A stretch of DNA of 64,000 nt, taken from Anisodus tanguticus. Taxonomy: Eukaryota > Streptophyta > Magnoliopsida > Solanales > Solanaceae. The stretch lies in contig JAVYJV010000035.1 in the NCBI GenBank assembly GCA_034509755.1, positions 120,869-184,868 on the forward strand, written 5' to 3'. Below the pieces are notes generated by a model. That model was not told the origin of the DNA. It made no database searches and saw only the letters and a program-made list of their open reading frames with translations. Position numbers and translations under genes: made by a program. Positions 1-12,053 of the stretch are shown here, piece by piece. Position 1 is the first letter of the stretch, and each line of letters opens with the position of its first letter.

Positions 1-40
1 AAAATTTGAAAAAAAAATTCTTCATGGTCAACATTATTTT

Positions 41-3000
41 ATGGCTGATAGATCTTCTGCTGCATTTAATTGTGCTGCCAATTGGGATGCTTCTCAAAAA
101 AAAACATCTACATTAAATGAAAGTTTAACTGAAATAAAATCAATAAAAAGTTCTTTAAAAAACGGAAATGGTGTAGATGGTAAAATTTTTGAAAATGAGC
201 ATAAAGATTTAAATAAAAATAACAATGAAAGTTTTTTAAAAAAGAAAAATTCATCTACTACAAATATTGAGTTAAATAAAAATTGCAATAATAATTTAGA
301 TTGCAGCACTATTAAAAAAAATTTTTTAACTTGTGAAAAAAAATCATCTAATTCTGAAACACAAGAAATAATTAAGTTTATTGTTGGTTTTAAACTTGAA
401 GCATGTGATTCAACAGGAACTTGGTATCCAGCAAAAATTGTTGCTATAAATGAAAAAGAAAAATTAGTTTTAATACATTTTATACGTTGGAATACTAGAT
501 TTGATCAATGGATGTCAATGGATTCAGATCAATTAAGGGTTTTAACAAGGAATGAAAAAAATAATTTTGGTAAGTTTTATTTATTTATAAGGGCAATTAA
601 TTCACCCGCTTATTGATTTAAAAAAAGAAATAAATATTTCATTAATTTTTGTAAACAAATTTTAAGTTCATAATTTGTAAATTATAATTTTTTTTAACGC
701 GCATATATTTGTAAAGGTAATTTTAAAAGTTTGATTATATTTATAATCTAATTTTACTATACAAATATAAAACTGCATGTGTGTTTTGATTACATATTAA
801 TTTTCATAAAGAAATTCTATTGAAAACAAAAATAAATTATTAATAGCTTTCAATTTTATTATTAATAATTCTTATCTATACAGATTGTTGAGTGCTTTTA
901 TGATAAATTTAAAAAACGCGCTACAAACACTGCTTGTTATTTTTTTTTTAATTTTATATTTGAAGTAGAATTTCGATAACAGATTGAAATTTATTATTTT
1001 TTTTGTCTTTTTTTTTAGATGGTTATCGTAAAAAAGTTAAAAAAAGCTTAATTGAGCCTTTATCATCAGATTTTAAAGATAATACTGATTTAATTTTGAA
1101 TAAGAATGTTTCTTTATGTTTTGATAACGTCGTAGACAAAGAAACGATGGAACATTCAAATACTAATGATATTCCTACTTCAGGTTATGATCAGTCTTCT
1201 CAATCTAATGAAACAAATTTTAATTTAAAATCTATTAATATTGGAAAAAAAGTTCGTTCTATTGAACATGCAGTTGCAACTAAAGAATTTGTTATTCAAG
1301 AAGATCACAATCAATTTAAATGTGAATCATTAAATTGTAATAAAAGTTTTAGAAAAGAAAAATTATTAGATTCTCATATTAAATATTACCATCCTGAAAT
1401 TTATGAAAGTGATGATTATAAAAAAAAAAGAATAGAAGAGAATCTTAATTTTTTAGATGATAGTTTATCAAATGATTTATCTTTGAATTCATCAAAAAAA
1501 AGTTTAAACGAAAATAGTAATAGTTTGAATAATGATTTGACTAAAAATTCAAGTAAAATTATTAAAAAAGCTAAAGAAATAGATAAAAATTTACAAAGTA
1601 AAAAACAAATTCAAGACTCTTTTTCAAATATTGTTAATGGAGATAAATTGATTGATACTTCTGAAACAAAGTCTATTCAAAATAATGTTTTACTTAATAC
1701 ACCAAAATCAAATTTTAAAATACAAAAAAAGAAATCTGATACTAAAAAAATTTCAATTAATGATTTATTAAAAAATTCTAGTCCTAATAATTCTTTTTCT
1801 TGTACTTCAATGTCTAAATTAAATCGTAATAAATCTCTTAATTATGCATCAGATTCAACTATTGAAGATTCAATTTCAAGTTTTGATTCACCCATTTCAA
1901 ACAAGTATAAGACTAAAAGAAATCGAATAAATCCAAAGCGTAAAATAAAAGATAATGTTGATTCAGAATCTTGTTTTGATGATTCTAATGCATCTAATAA
2001 TTCAAATAATCAAAGTCTTGTAAAAAAATTGAAAGAAGTTTTACCATCTACTAAAAGAAAATATCGTACAAAAAATAATCAAAATTGTATTAGTAAAGAG
2101 ATTCTAAAATTAAAATTAGATTTACAAGATAAAAAAGCTATGGAAGAGGGTGATAATACTGTGTTTATGAGTGATACACCCTCAACATCATCAGCTAGTG
2201 AATCAGCTCTAGCAGAATCTACCGAGTTTGGAGAGTTTCATAACTATGAAGAAAATAAATATAGAGATCATTCTCTCTATTCAAATCATGACGAATTTAT
2301 ACCACAATCTCCAACGAATTCTTTTTTATCAAATGATAAGAAAAAGAAAAAAATAACTAAAAAATTAAACGCTGTACCATCTTCTTCAATGTCTATTAAA
2401 AAACCTCGTTTGTATGCTCAAGATAATCGTAGTGTAAATTCACCAACATTTTTTAATAGCCCATTAATACCTGGTAGTTTTTCTACTCCTCGAAAATCAT
2501 TTGTTTTAAGAGATGGTTTTTTATTTTCTGCAAATAATGATAATAATAGTAATTCTTCTGCGTTATCTCCTCTAAGTTTACATGCTTTAGAAAAACCAAT
2601 ACCAAATACAGTTTTACCTTTTTGGGATGCTAGGATTGTACGAGATATACATGAATCTGATGAAGTAGATGAACTTGTTCATTGTATTTGTGATTTTAAA
2701 GAAGAGTCTGGGTTAATGATACAATGTGAAGTTTGTTTAACATGGCAACACGGAACTTGTTTTGATATTGAAGTTGAAGAAAAAGTTCCAGATTCTTATG
2801 TTTGTTTTACTTGTAAAGATCCAAAATTAATTAGAGAAAGTCAAAGATATATTTATGATCAAGAATGGTTAAAAAAAGGAAAAAATCCACATTTTCAATT
2901 TATTGTTGAGAAAGATTTGTCTGCTAAAAACATTGTACAAAGTCAAGACAGTATTAAACAAATGGTAACAACAAATCAGATTTTAACAATACTTTTAGAT

Positions 3001-3882
3001 ATATCTCAAATTTTAAGGAGTTTAAGGTATAAAATAAATTTATTAAAAGAAAATAATTTAAAAGAAATGAAATATTGGGAATCACATTTAGGAGATGAAA
3101 ATTTAAATAAGTATAACGATGAAGAGAATTTGAATATTAATAGCCAATTCAATGATGATGATCTAGTAAAAGATAAAATGCTTGATCAAAATATAGCACA
3201 AACTGAAAATGAAATGATAGGCGAGATTTTTAATTTTTCAAATAATATTTTAGAATCAGCAGATGTAGACAGTAAAAACATTCCAGATGATATAAATAAT
3301 GATTTAGATGATGCTACAGATTTGATAGATTTTATAACTTCAAGTGGAAAAGAAATAGATCAAAAAGATTGTAGTACGACGTTAAAAATTAAAAAAGAAA
3401 TTGAAAATAATGAAACTGATGATTTTAAATCAACATCTGAAATCAAAAATTCTTCTTTTGTAATGGATATTAAAAATGAACAACTAGACGATAAAGCTGC
3501 TTTAGCTGATATAAATAATTTTATTCTAGAAACTCAAACTAATACAAACTCTATATTAAATAATTTCAATTTAAATAATAATTTAATACCAGACTGTACA
3601 CCAACAACATCTAATGTTAAAAATGATTTGAATAAGTTAAAAAATAATTGTTCTTCTAAATCTTTAGAAGATAAACTAACAGAACATATAATTAATGTTC
3701 AAAGCAGTTTAATTAAAAAATTAGAAATTGCTGAGAGTAAAATTCTTGAATTAGAATCTAAATGTGATTATATAAAAAACGACGACCAAAGTCTTGAAGA
3801 AGATTTAATACATTTCAAGTGTACAATAAAAGATGTTTACAAAGATTTAGATAATATAAACCAGTTCACTCAATTAGGCTGA
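41..3882 (+). CDS. PHF20-like: PHF20/PHF20L1-like Tudor, C2H2 and PHD-finger chromatin protein
   Basis: Two exons, 41-569 and 1019-3882, joined through a 449-nt GT-AG intron (G at 569 plus AT at 1019-1020 make Asp177), give 1130 residues. Seen: a Tudor/chromo-barrel domain at about 112-171 (aromatic WYP and RW..RFDQW), one C2H2 finger at about 276-303 (Cys278, Cys283, His296, His301), a PHD finger at about 731-780 beginning HCICDF, followed by a YDQEWL segment, and a C-terminal coiled coil at about 1061-1125. This order matches vertebrate PHF20/PHF20L1 and fly MBD-R2, methyl-lysine readers of the MOF-NSL histone acetyltransferase complex in the nucleus. The second Tudor domain of PHF20 is not recognisable. 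Long Ser/Asn/Lys-rich linkers fill the rest. The frame is open from Met41 back to the window edge, so the true start may lie outside; Met41 is the first ATG seen. Confidence 0.85.
570..1018 (+). other. Intron of the PHF20-like gene
   Basis: Donor GTAAGT at 570 and acceptor TTTTTTTTAG ending at 1018. Removing it joins the Tudor exon to the C2H2/PHD exon in frame. I looked for a second Tudor exon inside and found none. Confidence 0.8.
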
Positions 3883-6080
3883 GTAAAAGAGTTGAAAAAC
3901 ATTTCATTTTTTTTTTTTTGGAAGTTTTTCAACATGTAAAATAACTCATTAGTTCTTTTTATTATTTACCTTCTTCATCATAAAATGCTTCTTTGTATAA
4001 ATGCTTCTTAAAAAATTTTTTTTAGTAATGAAAAGGGCTAGTTTTTAAATGTATAGTTTTGTTTTTAAAATAATTAAAAACTTCGCTAAATCAAAATAAG
4101 TTTTAAATCTAATGTAGGTAAATTCATGTAATGAAATTTTATTTCAAAAAAAAGAAAAAATTTTTTTACATTAAGCTAGATTCGCTTTTTTTCAGTTAAA
4201 ATACATAAAAATTATTATATACAAGTTTATTAGTGTTAAATTTATAACAAAACTATGAAACAATAATGTTTACACTTTACGTTTTAGAAAATAGTTTTTT
4301 TTTTTAAAAGCTCTTCAAATTGTAAATAATCATTTGGTCATATATATATAATTTATATGCATATATATTTATCAATTATATATATATATAAAATATATTA
4401 AAAATCATATTTCTATGTTAAATAAGAAAACAAGCTTATTTTTTAAAAAAAAAGAAGAAATGAAGCATTAATTAAGAGATTTGATACTATCAAAATAGAA
4501 ATTCAAATTTTTACTGTTTCATGAATATAAAATAGTTTAATAAGTTTTATAGTATAAAATTCTATTTCTGACTAAAAATTACTAGACTTAAATATGTCTA
4601 TTTTATGAACTAATTATTTGAATTTGTACCTAAACTAATTATTATGTTGATTAAAAAATTGTATATATCTGGAATATGTAAATAAAATAAAGTATATGAG
4701 ATTTTAAATTAAACTTTTTTAAGTCAACTTATTTTTTTTAAGATTTTCATTTAAAAGTTATTTCGATTTTTCATTAAAAAGATATTTAGCTTTTTCATTC
4801 AAAAGTAATTTTGTTTTTTATTTCTAAAAATATTTAATTTAACTTCTGTTTGAAAATATTTAATTTTACTTGTGTTTGAAAATATTTAATTTAGTTTTTG
4901 AACATATTTTAACCTTTTTTACTTAAAAAATTTTTTGAGCTAGTTCTTATTTAAAAAAATTGTTTAGTTATTTTATTTGAAAATTTTCTTCAATTTTATT
5001 CAAATTTTTATCTTCTTTTCCGAATGTTTTTCTTTAACTATAGAACTTTATGAATAAAAGTTTCTTTAAACTGAGTATTTTAAAGGTCAGATAATAGTAA
5101 CAAATAAAATATATAAATTAGCCTTCAACATTTTAATATATATTACGATGTATCCTTTTTTATAAATTTTATTAATACTTATCAACTTTTTAATTTGAAT
5201 ATGAGTTTAATTAAAAATTTTAGGTTTTAATAGCATTTTTTGATTGATAATAGTTTAGAAATAATTATTAGCACATGTGTGTCCAAAATAAATTGAAATC
5301 ACCTAGACCACTTGGAATATGCGTGTTTTTTTTTTTGAAATCACTGAGTTTGCTTAAATTTTTTTTTTTAAAGTTTAAACTTTTTTTTTTACTCAATTCA
5401 GTTTTCATTTTGTGTTATGTGTTACTAGTTTATAAAAAATTTATTTTTATTTTTAAATTCTATTTTTTTGTTAAATAATTCAAAAAAAAATCTTCTGTTT
5501 TATTGAAATATTTTTCTTCATATTCAATAAAATTAAATTTTCTATTTAGTTTTGAAGATCATTTAATCTTTAAAACAAATAAAAATGAAATACCGATTTT
5601 CGATTTTAATAGTTTTTTTTTGTGTCAAACTTTAAATGTTCAAAAATTTCATAAATTTATAAACTTTTAAGTTTTTTTATGTTAAGAAGTCTAAGATTTA
5701 AAAAAAATGCTTTCACTTGAAAAATTATTTTTACTTTGGTTTTAATTTAAATCTTTATGTTCGAAATAATTAAATATATTTTTTAAAAGTTAATTTATAA
5801 AGTTTTACTAAATTTTTTTTCTAAATTTCTTTTCAATTTTTTATATTTAATTTTCATTTTAAACTTCAATTTTATTTTTTTTAAAACTATAGCTTTAATG
5901 ATTTTAAATTAAATTATTTTAAATTTATGAAAAATTTCCATCCAAAATATTTTTAACTTTACAATTTAATTCGATCTTATAAAATAAATGCTTCTCAAAG
6001 GCGTCAAAATGTTTTACAACGTTTTTTTTCAACTTATTTTTTGAAAAGTTTTATTAATTTTTTTTTTAGAAATGTGAATA
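3883..6080. other. AT-rich intergenic region, no gene seen
   Basis: This follows the PHF20-like stop and probably includes its 3' UTR. It is A/T homopolymer-rich. Around 4826-4900 a 26-bp unit (AAAATATTTAATTT plus a pyrimidine-rich tail) is imperfectly repeated about three times, and a (TA)n tract lies near 4338-4400. The only longer open frame (5275-5478) consists of TTT-driven Phe/Leu runs and is not convincing. A likely 5'-UTR splice acceptor for the next gene ends at 6069. Confidence 0.6.
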
Positions 6081-8031
6081 ATGAATCCTGATGATGCAAG
6101 TTTACCACTTATAGCTATTTTTTTTGGATGTAGTTTGGCAATTTTATTTGCATTTTTAACTTTTATATGTTTAAAATTTATTCCTCAGGTAAAATTATAT
6201 TATTTGTTTTATAGTTTCAGCTTTTTATAACTTTTTGTTCTTTAACTTTTAATTTGTTTTTTTTTAAATTGACGATAATTTTATATTTTTTTTTGATTAT
6301 TTTTCTGATTATTTTTTAGATTAAAAAAAAATCAAATTTTGGTTTTATTTTAGTAAAAAAAAGACCAGTAAAAAATGATTTAAATATTTATTTATGTGAA
6401 TATTGTAGTTTATATTGTAAAGAATTACCTTGTAATTGTAATTGTGGTTGTATATCTAATAATACCAGTAACAGTTTAAGTAATAATGATCAAGATTTAG
6501 ATTCAACTAATTATATTATTTATGAATGTGGTTCCAAAAAGAATAAAGATTTCAAAATAGATGAAAAGAATAATTTCTTAATTAAAAATGATGGTGTATA
6601 TAAAGGAAATTTAAATAACAATAACATACAAAAAAGTCAAATTGATAATAAAAAGGATGAAAAAACCAATAAGAAGAAAATTAATTCTTATATTAATGTT
6701 TTATCATACAAATTAGGTAAAAAAAAATTCTTTTAATTAAATATAAATTTGATTCATTAAACTTTTTCTCTAAATAAAGAAGATACTCAAAAAATTTTCA
6801 CATCTTTAGAAAATTTCAAACCAAAAAAAAAAATTTATATAAAAAGATTAAGTTTTGATATAGAAACTTCAACTAAAATGTAAGCTAAAAATATTTTTTT
6901 TTTTTTTATTTTTAATTAATACTTTTTCTAGCTTTTTAAATACTAAAAAAAATTTAACTAACTCATTAAAAACTAACACATTTAAAAGTAGCTCATTAAA
7001 AACTAATTCATTAAAAACTAATTCATTAAAAACTAAAACTGTAAGTTTATTTTGATAACTTAAAATTATTATTTTTTAAAATTTTTAAAAACTTTTTTTT
7101 AATCTTATAGATTAAGAAACCTTTAGTTAAATCTAGGAAATTAATTCCTTTATTAAGAAGGGCGTCTATAAATGTTGGCCTTGTAAGACAAAAAAGTTTT
7201 GATTTAACTGAAGATGAAATAAACTCTTGCCAAAGTATAGATTATAAAGACATTTCTTTTAATAAAAAAAAAATTAAAAACAAATCATTTGTTAAATTAA
7301 ATAATTTTGAAAAAATGAAATCAAGTATAATGAAAAATCAGCAAAATCAAACGACAATGGATGATTCTTTTAAAAGTAAAAATTTTTTTTTATTTTTTTT
7401 TTTTTGTGAAAATAAATTTTTTTTTTTTTAGTTTCAGGAAATGAAATTATAAAAGTAAAAACTAGGTCTAAATCACTAGATTCTTTACAGTAAGTTGAAA
7501 AATATTTAAATTTTAAAAAATCAATTAAAAATCAAATCAAAAAAGAACACATAACTATTTTTTTTTTCTCAAATTTTAGTGAAGATAATACAACAATATG
7601 GAATTTAAGAGCTACTTTTGAAGAAGCTTTAAGTAAAGAAAATTTAAATAATTCTAAAGAAAAAATTTCACAAAAGAAAAAACTTGAAGAAAATACCAAA
7701 AAAATAATTCCACCTTCGATAGATTCTAAATTAATAAAAAATGATTCTGGTAAATTATTTTTAGAAAAAAAATTTGAGTTTTTTATATTTTTAAATTTTT
7801 TTTTTTAAAATTTTTTTAGGTTATAAATCTTTAGATAGAAAAAGTTTTTCTATTGACTTGAAAACAGAACATATTCACCGTCAATCTATGACTAGTTTTT
7901 TAAGTTTAAACAAAGATATAAACTCTCAAATTAATCAAAATAATGGAATTTTCAGTAATATTGATATAAAAAATCAATTAAGTATTAAAGAAGAAAACGA
8001 AATAATTGAAAAAAAAATAAATTTTGTTTAA
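6081..8031 (+). CDS. Unrecognised single-pass membrane protein, eight exons
   Basis: Eight exons splice in one frame: 6081-6188, 6320-6716, 6780-6879, 6932-7040, 7111-7375, 7432-7489, 7580-7749 and 7820-8031. The total is 1419 nt, or 472 residues plus TAA. Every junction has GT and AG and the phases agree (0,1,2,0,1,2,1). The start is ATG 6081, just after a probable 5'-UTR acceptor; ATG 6072 is followed at once by a stop. Exon 1 encodes a short acidic N-terminus and a hydrophobic helix (about residues 9-32). A compact Cys cluster (CEYCSLYCKELPCNCNCGC) follows about 30 residues later, suggesting a metal-binding or palmitoylated juxtamembrane segment. The remainder is a low-complexity Lys/Asn/Ser-rich tail with an NSLKT repeat in exon 4. 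The topology is probably N-out/C-in by the positive-inside rule (inference). I do not recognise a family. It is convergent with the MANEC/LDLa gene. Confidence 0.7.
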
Positions 8032-9071
8032 AAATAAAATTTAATATAAATTAAAAAGTTTTTTGTTTTTAAAATGAATTTTAAAAATAAGTTTTTATTA
8101 AAACAGTCTAGACTTTTTTGACATTTTTTTGAACAACTTTTTTTATTTGAAGCTTATGGATTTTTAAAGATAAAGCTTTTTAAAAAAATTTAATTTCAAT
8201 TACTTTTTTTAATTAAAATATAGTTACCTGGTAGTTTTTACTTAAAAAATACATAGTATAAGACATTTATTATACTTAGAAGAAAATTATGAATTTTAAG
8301 ATATCTATTTGTTCAAAGTATAAAAAAAAATTACGCTGAAAGATATTCATTAGTTATTTTATATAAAAAAAAATGAGAATTAAAAAGTTTGATTTTTTTA
8401 TAAATAATGAAGTAGAAGATTTTGATAAAATTCGTAAAGGATGAATTAATAAATATTGATGATTTTATAAAAAAAGAATATTAGTAATTATTGATGAGTT
8501 TCATAAAAAAAACTTACAAGATACCTAAGTTTTATGTTACCAAAAATATTGATAAAAAGGTAAGAAAGAGTTATTTTTAGTTTTGCAAATGAAAATTTTT
8601 ATTGGTTATATTGAAAGTAAACAAACTTTTTTAACAATCCTGATCATTAATTTTATAATTTTAATGTTTTTATTGTTTTATTAGAATTTTAGACCTAAAG
8701 TTTCTAACTAATAAAATTTTATAAAATTTTTCTCGAAATTAGTTTTACTAAAGCAATATTCACAAAAATTTTTGTTTTTTAATTTATAACCATAGTCAAA
8801 TTGTTCATTTATAGTTTTAATAACTATTTTTTTGTTGCGTTTAACTAATTTTACTATAAATTTGAAATTTTTTTTAATCAAAAATATTTTAAAGAATTAA
8901 GTTAAAAAAAATAACTAAAGTTTTATCTATAAAATAGCTTAACATTGTAAAAAAACTTTTTTTTGAAAATTTCTAAAGTTTGTTTAAAATTGATTCGCTG
9001 CTCTTTTTTTAATTTTAAAATAACTAAAAATTTATCTAAAAATTCAAAAACAAACAAGTTTGAAAAAAATT
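8032..9071. other. Intergenic region between convergent genes
   Basis: AT-rich spacer between two genes that converge here (stops at 8031 and 9072). It presumably holds both 3' UTRs. I see no open frame, RNA gene or transposon-like repeat. Confidence 0.6.
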
Positions 9072-11099
9072 TTATAGATACATTCCATTAATTAGATAAT
9101 CAGCATCATGCGCAAGATTTCTACCACCTCTACGATGAATACGTTTTTTTATAGATCGCATTCTAAAACCTACAATAATAACTAAAAATATTGTAATGAA
9201 TAAACCTAGTATAAGAGCTATAACAGCTGAATTAGTTTCTTGTTCATTATCATCAGCATAAAAATCTTCTTGTAATTTACCATTAAATTGGATATATGGT
9301 TGCTTAAAATCATAGCTTACGTATTGTTCTTTCTTTATATTATTTACTTTTATCGTTGCTGTTGTAGATAATTCTACTTTTGAAGAAGCTTTATCATTTT
9401 TTATATTTTTTGTTTCAATTGATTGTATTGATAAATTTTTTAATTTATCAATTTCATCATTTTTTTTTATTTCGTTTGAGTTATTTGATGCAGCTGATAA
9501 ATCATCATCTTTGTTTTTTTTATTATTAATATTTTGAAAATAATTTATTGGGGAATTTTTATTAGAGTTATCTAATATACTAGCTAATTGCTGTTTATTT
9601 AATAGATTTTGAAAGTATTGTTGTTGCTGTAAATTATTTGTTAAACTTTCTAAAAAATTTTTTTGTTGTTTTTGCTGCTGATTTGAGTCTAACATTTGCC
9701 ATAATAATGAATTAATATCTTTATTATTAGAATTTGTTTTCATATTATTAATATTATTTAGCTGTCCAAAATACGCATTATAATCATTCCAATTAGGATT
9801 ATAAATTGGCTGCATCAAGTTTTGAGAATTCATTAAAAACCATGGTTTCATTAAATTAGTATTTATATTTTTTTGATCAGAGCTTACAAAACTATTTTTA
9901 TCTAATTTAATAATTTCAGGTAATTTTTTGTAATTAAAATCAGGCGTCATTAAATTTTGTTGGTTTATTTTTTTATTTTCTAAATTATTAGAAATTTTAG
10001 TTAGATTTGAATAATATTGTAAATTAGTATCTGGACAATGTAAATCTAAAGCTTCATCACTACCATCTGGGCATTGAGGTATACCATCACATACATTATA
10101 AATTGCAATACATTCACTACTATTTTTACATGCGAATTGGTAATGTTGACATTTTATAGTTGAAACCTTTTTGTCTGAAAAAAGAAATAATCAATTTGAA
10201 TATTGATTTTTAATATTACTTTTAATTTACCTTTTTCAAGTTGATCTAGACTTCCTTTTAACGATAAATTTTTTGAACTTAATGGTTGGTTATTTGAAGA
10301 AGTTAAATTAATTGAACTTTTATTACTATTTCTTAAATTAACAATGTTTGTTTCGTGTTGATTTAAAAAAGAATTTTGTTTATTTTTCTCAATCTTTTTC
10401 TTTTCTAAAATTGAACTTGTATAAGAATTATGGTTAGTGAATTTGCATTTAAAATTTTCTTCTGTTCCGCAATCAAACAAATAACAACTACCTGGGTTCT
10501 GTATAGACAAAAAAAATGTCAATTAAATTTAAAAAAAAAAATTAAAAATAGAAAAATCATTCAAAAAAAGAATAAATAGAAAAAAATCAAGAGTATAATA
10601 AAATTCTAAAATTAGAAAAAAATACCTTTTCTTCATATACTGCTAAATTACATTTCTTATTTTGAAGGCACCAATTTAAGCAATCTTCATTTGATTTTAG
10701 ATCTGTTTCATTTATATATTTAGCTCCATTTGATCTAGAATCTTCTGTTCTTATTAAAGTATTTTTATTAATTTTAAATAATTCATTAACTGAATTTTTT
10801 CCTAAAATATTATTTTTTGAATCAGAAGAATCAATAGAAAATCGTTTGATCTTCATTAATTGAAGTTCTGATGAAGCATAATCATTTTTATTATCAAATA
10901 TTTTTTTTAATGAAGTAAAATTTTGTTCTTTTTGGTCATTAAAATATAAACTTTTCATTGATTTATTTAAATCTTTAATTTCTTCACCATTAACTATTTG
11001 TTTATTAATTATTTCTTTGAACCATGGAAACATAAAAACAACAAAAATTAAGTGATGGATACCGTAAAATTTACGGTTTGTATTGTATCCTGAACACAT
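9072..11099 (-). CDS. LRP11-like MANEC/LDLa single-pass membrane protein
   Basis: Three exons on the minus strand, 11099-10626, 10498-10231 and 10174-9072, splice in frame to 614 residues. Seen in order: a hydrophobic N-terminal stretch (about 16-29) that can act as a signal peptide; a MANEC/MANSC domain split by the first intron (about 138-190, with CLNWCLQNKKC before the junction and CYLFDCG...CKF after it); an LDL-receptor class A repeat at 256-294 with six Cys and the calcium-binding DG..QCPDGSDE; a long Asn/Gln-rich stalk; a transmembrane helix at about 563-584; and a 30-residue basic cytoplasmic tail ending DADYLINGMYL. MANEC followed by LDLa and a C-terminal helix is the LRP11 arrangement, although the PKD domain of vertebrate LRP11 is not seen. 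It is likely a cell-surface protein; its ligand is unknown. Confidence 0.85.
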
Positions 11100-11959
11100 T
11101 TTTTAGATAATTCGTATTTTTTTATTTTTAATAATATTAATTTTTGAAATTTTTCATGTTAACATTCATTAAGATTTAATCAAACCTTAAAAATTAAAAC
11201 TTTAATTTATTAACAAAATTTTTAGACGAATTTTTTATAGATATTTTTTTTTTATTTTTTAGTAAAAGTTAAGTTGAATTTTTAGTCAAAACTTATTTAA
11301 ATTTTGAACAAAATTTTAAAAAACTTATCACTTTCTCTTAAATTTTAATCAACTAATTTTTCTTTTATGAAAATAAACCAAAATAAATTTTATCATCTTT
11401 GCATATTTCAAATTCAAAAAATTTTTTCATAAGTATTTTTAATTTTGATTTTATTATAAAATCTTACTTCGAAAACTTTTATAAGTATTTTAATTTAACT
11501 TCAAATATTTTTTTTGCTAAAAAGTAAAATTGATTTTTTTTTCTATAACTTAAAATTAATTTATTGAAGTTATTTTATAAAGACTTTGCAAAAATTTATG
11601 TTATTTTTCTCAAAAATAAACAGCAATATAGCAAAATCCCATTTTGTTTCTAGAAAAAAAAAAAATTTTGGAACATCTTTTAATCGAATTTTTATTTTTG
11701 AAAAAAAAATATAGGGGTAGTTACTGTAGCCTTTAAAAATTTATTTAGTTTACTTTGAAAGTTTTATTTAGAAAAATTATTTAGAAAGCTAAATGGAAAA
11801 TTTTATAAAACTAAATATTTTTTATCAAAATTATTGAGTTATTTTTTATTTTTTTTAATGATTAGTCTTAAAATTGCTGTATCAAAATGTAACTTTCATC
11901 ATAATTTATTATTTTTAATTTTAATTTTAAATTTTTTTTTAATTTCTTTTTTTATTAAT

Positions 11960-12053
11960 CTGTATTTTTCTAATTTCTCTATTTTGTATTTTTTCTAATT
12001 TCTTTATTTTGTATTTTTCTAATTTCTCTATTTTGTATTTTTCTATTTTTTTT
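11960..12053. repeat. Short tandem repeat, about 25-bp unit
   Basis: About four imperfect copies of a 25-bp T-rich unit (TGTATTTTTCTAATTTCTC plus TATTTT). Simple minisatellite-like DNA in the gene desert. Confidence 0.7.

Noticed and set aside
5275..5478. 67-codon open frame rich in Phe and Leu
   Set aside because: Generated by T-runs; no other coding evidence.
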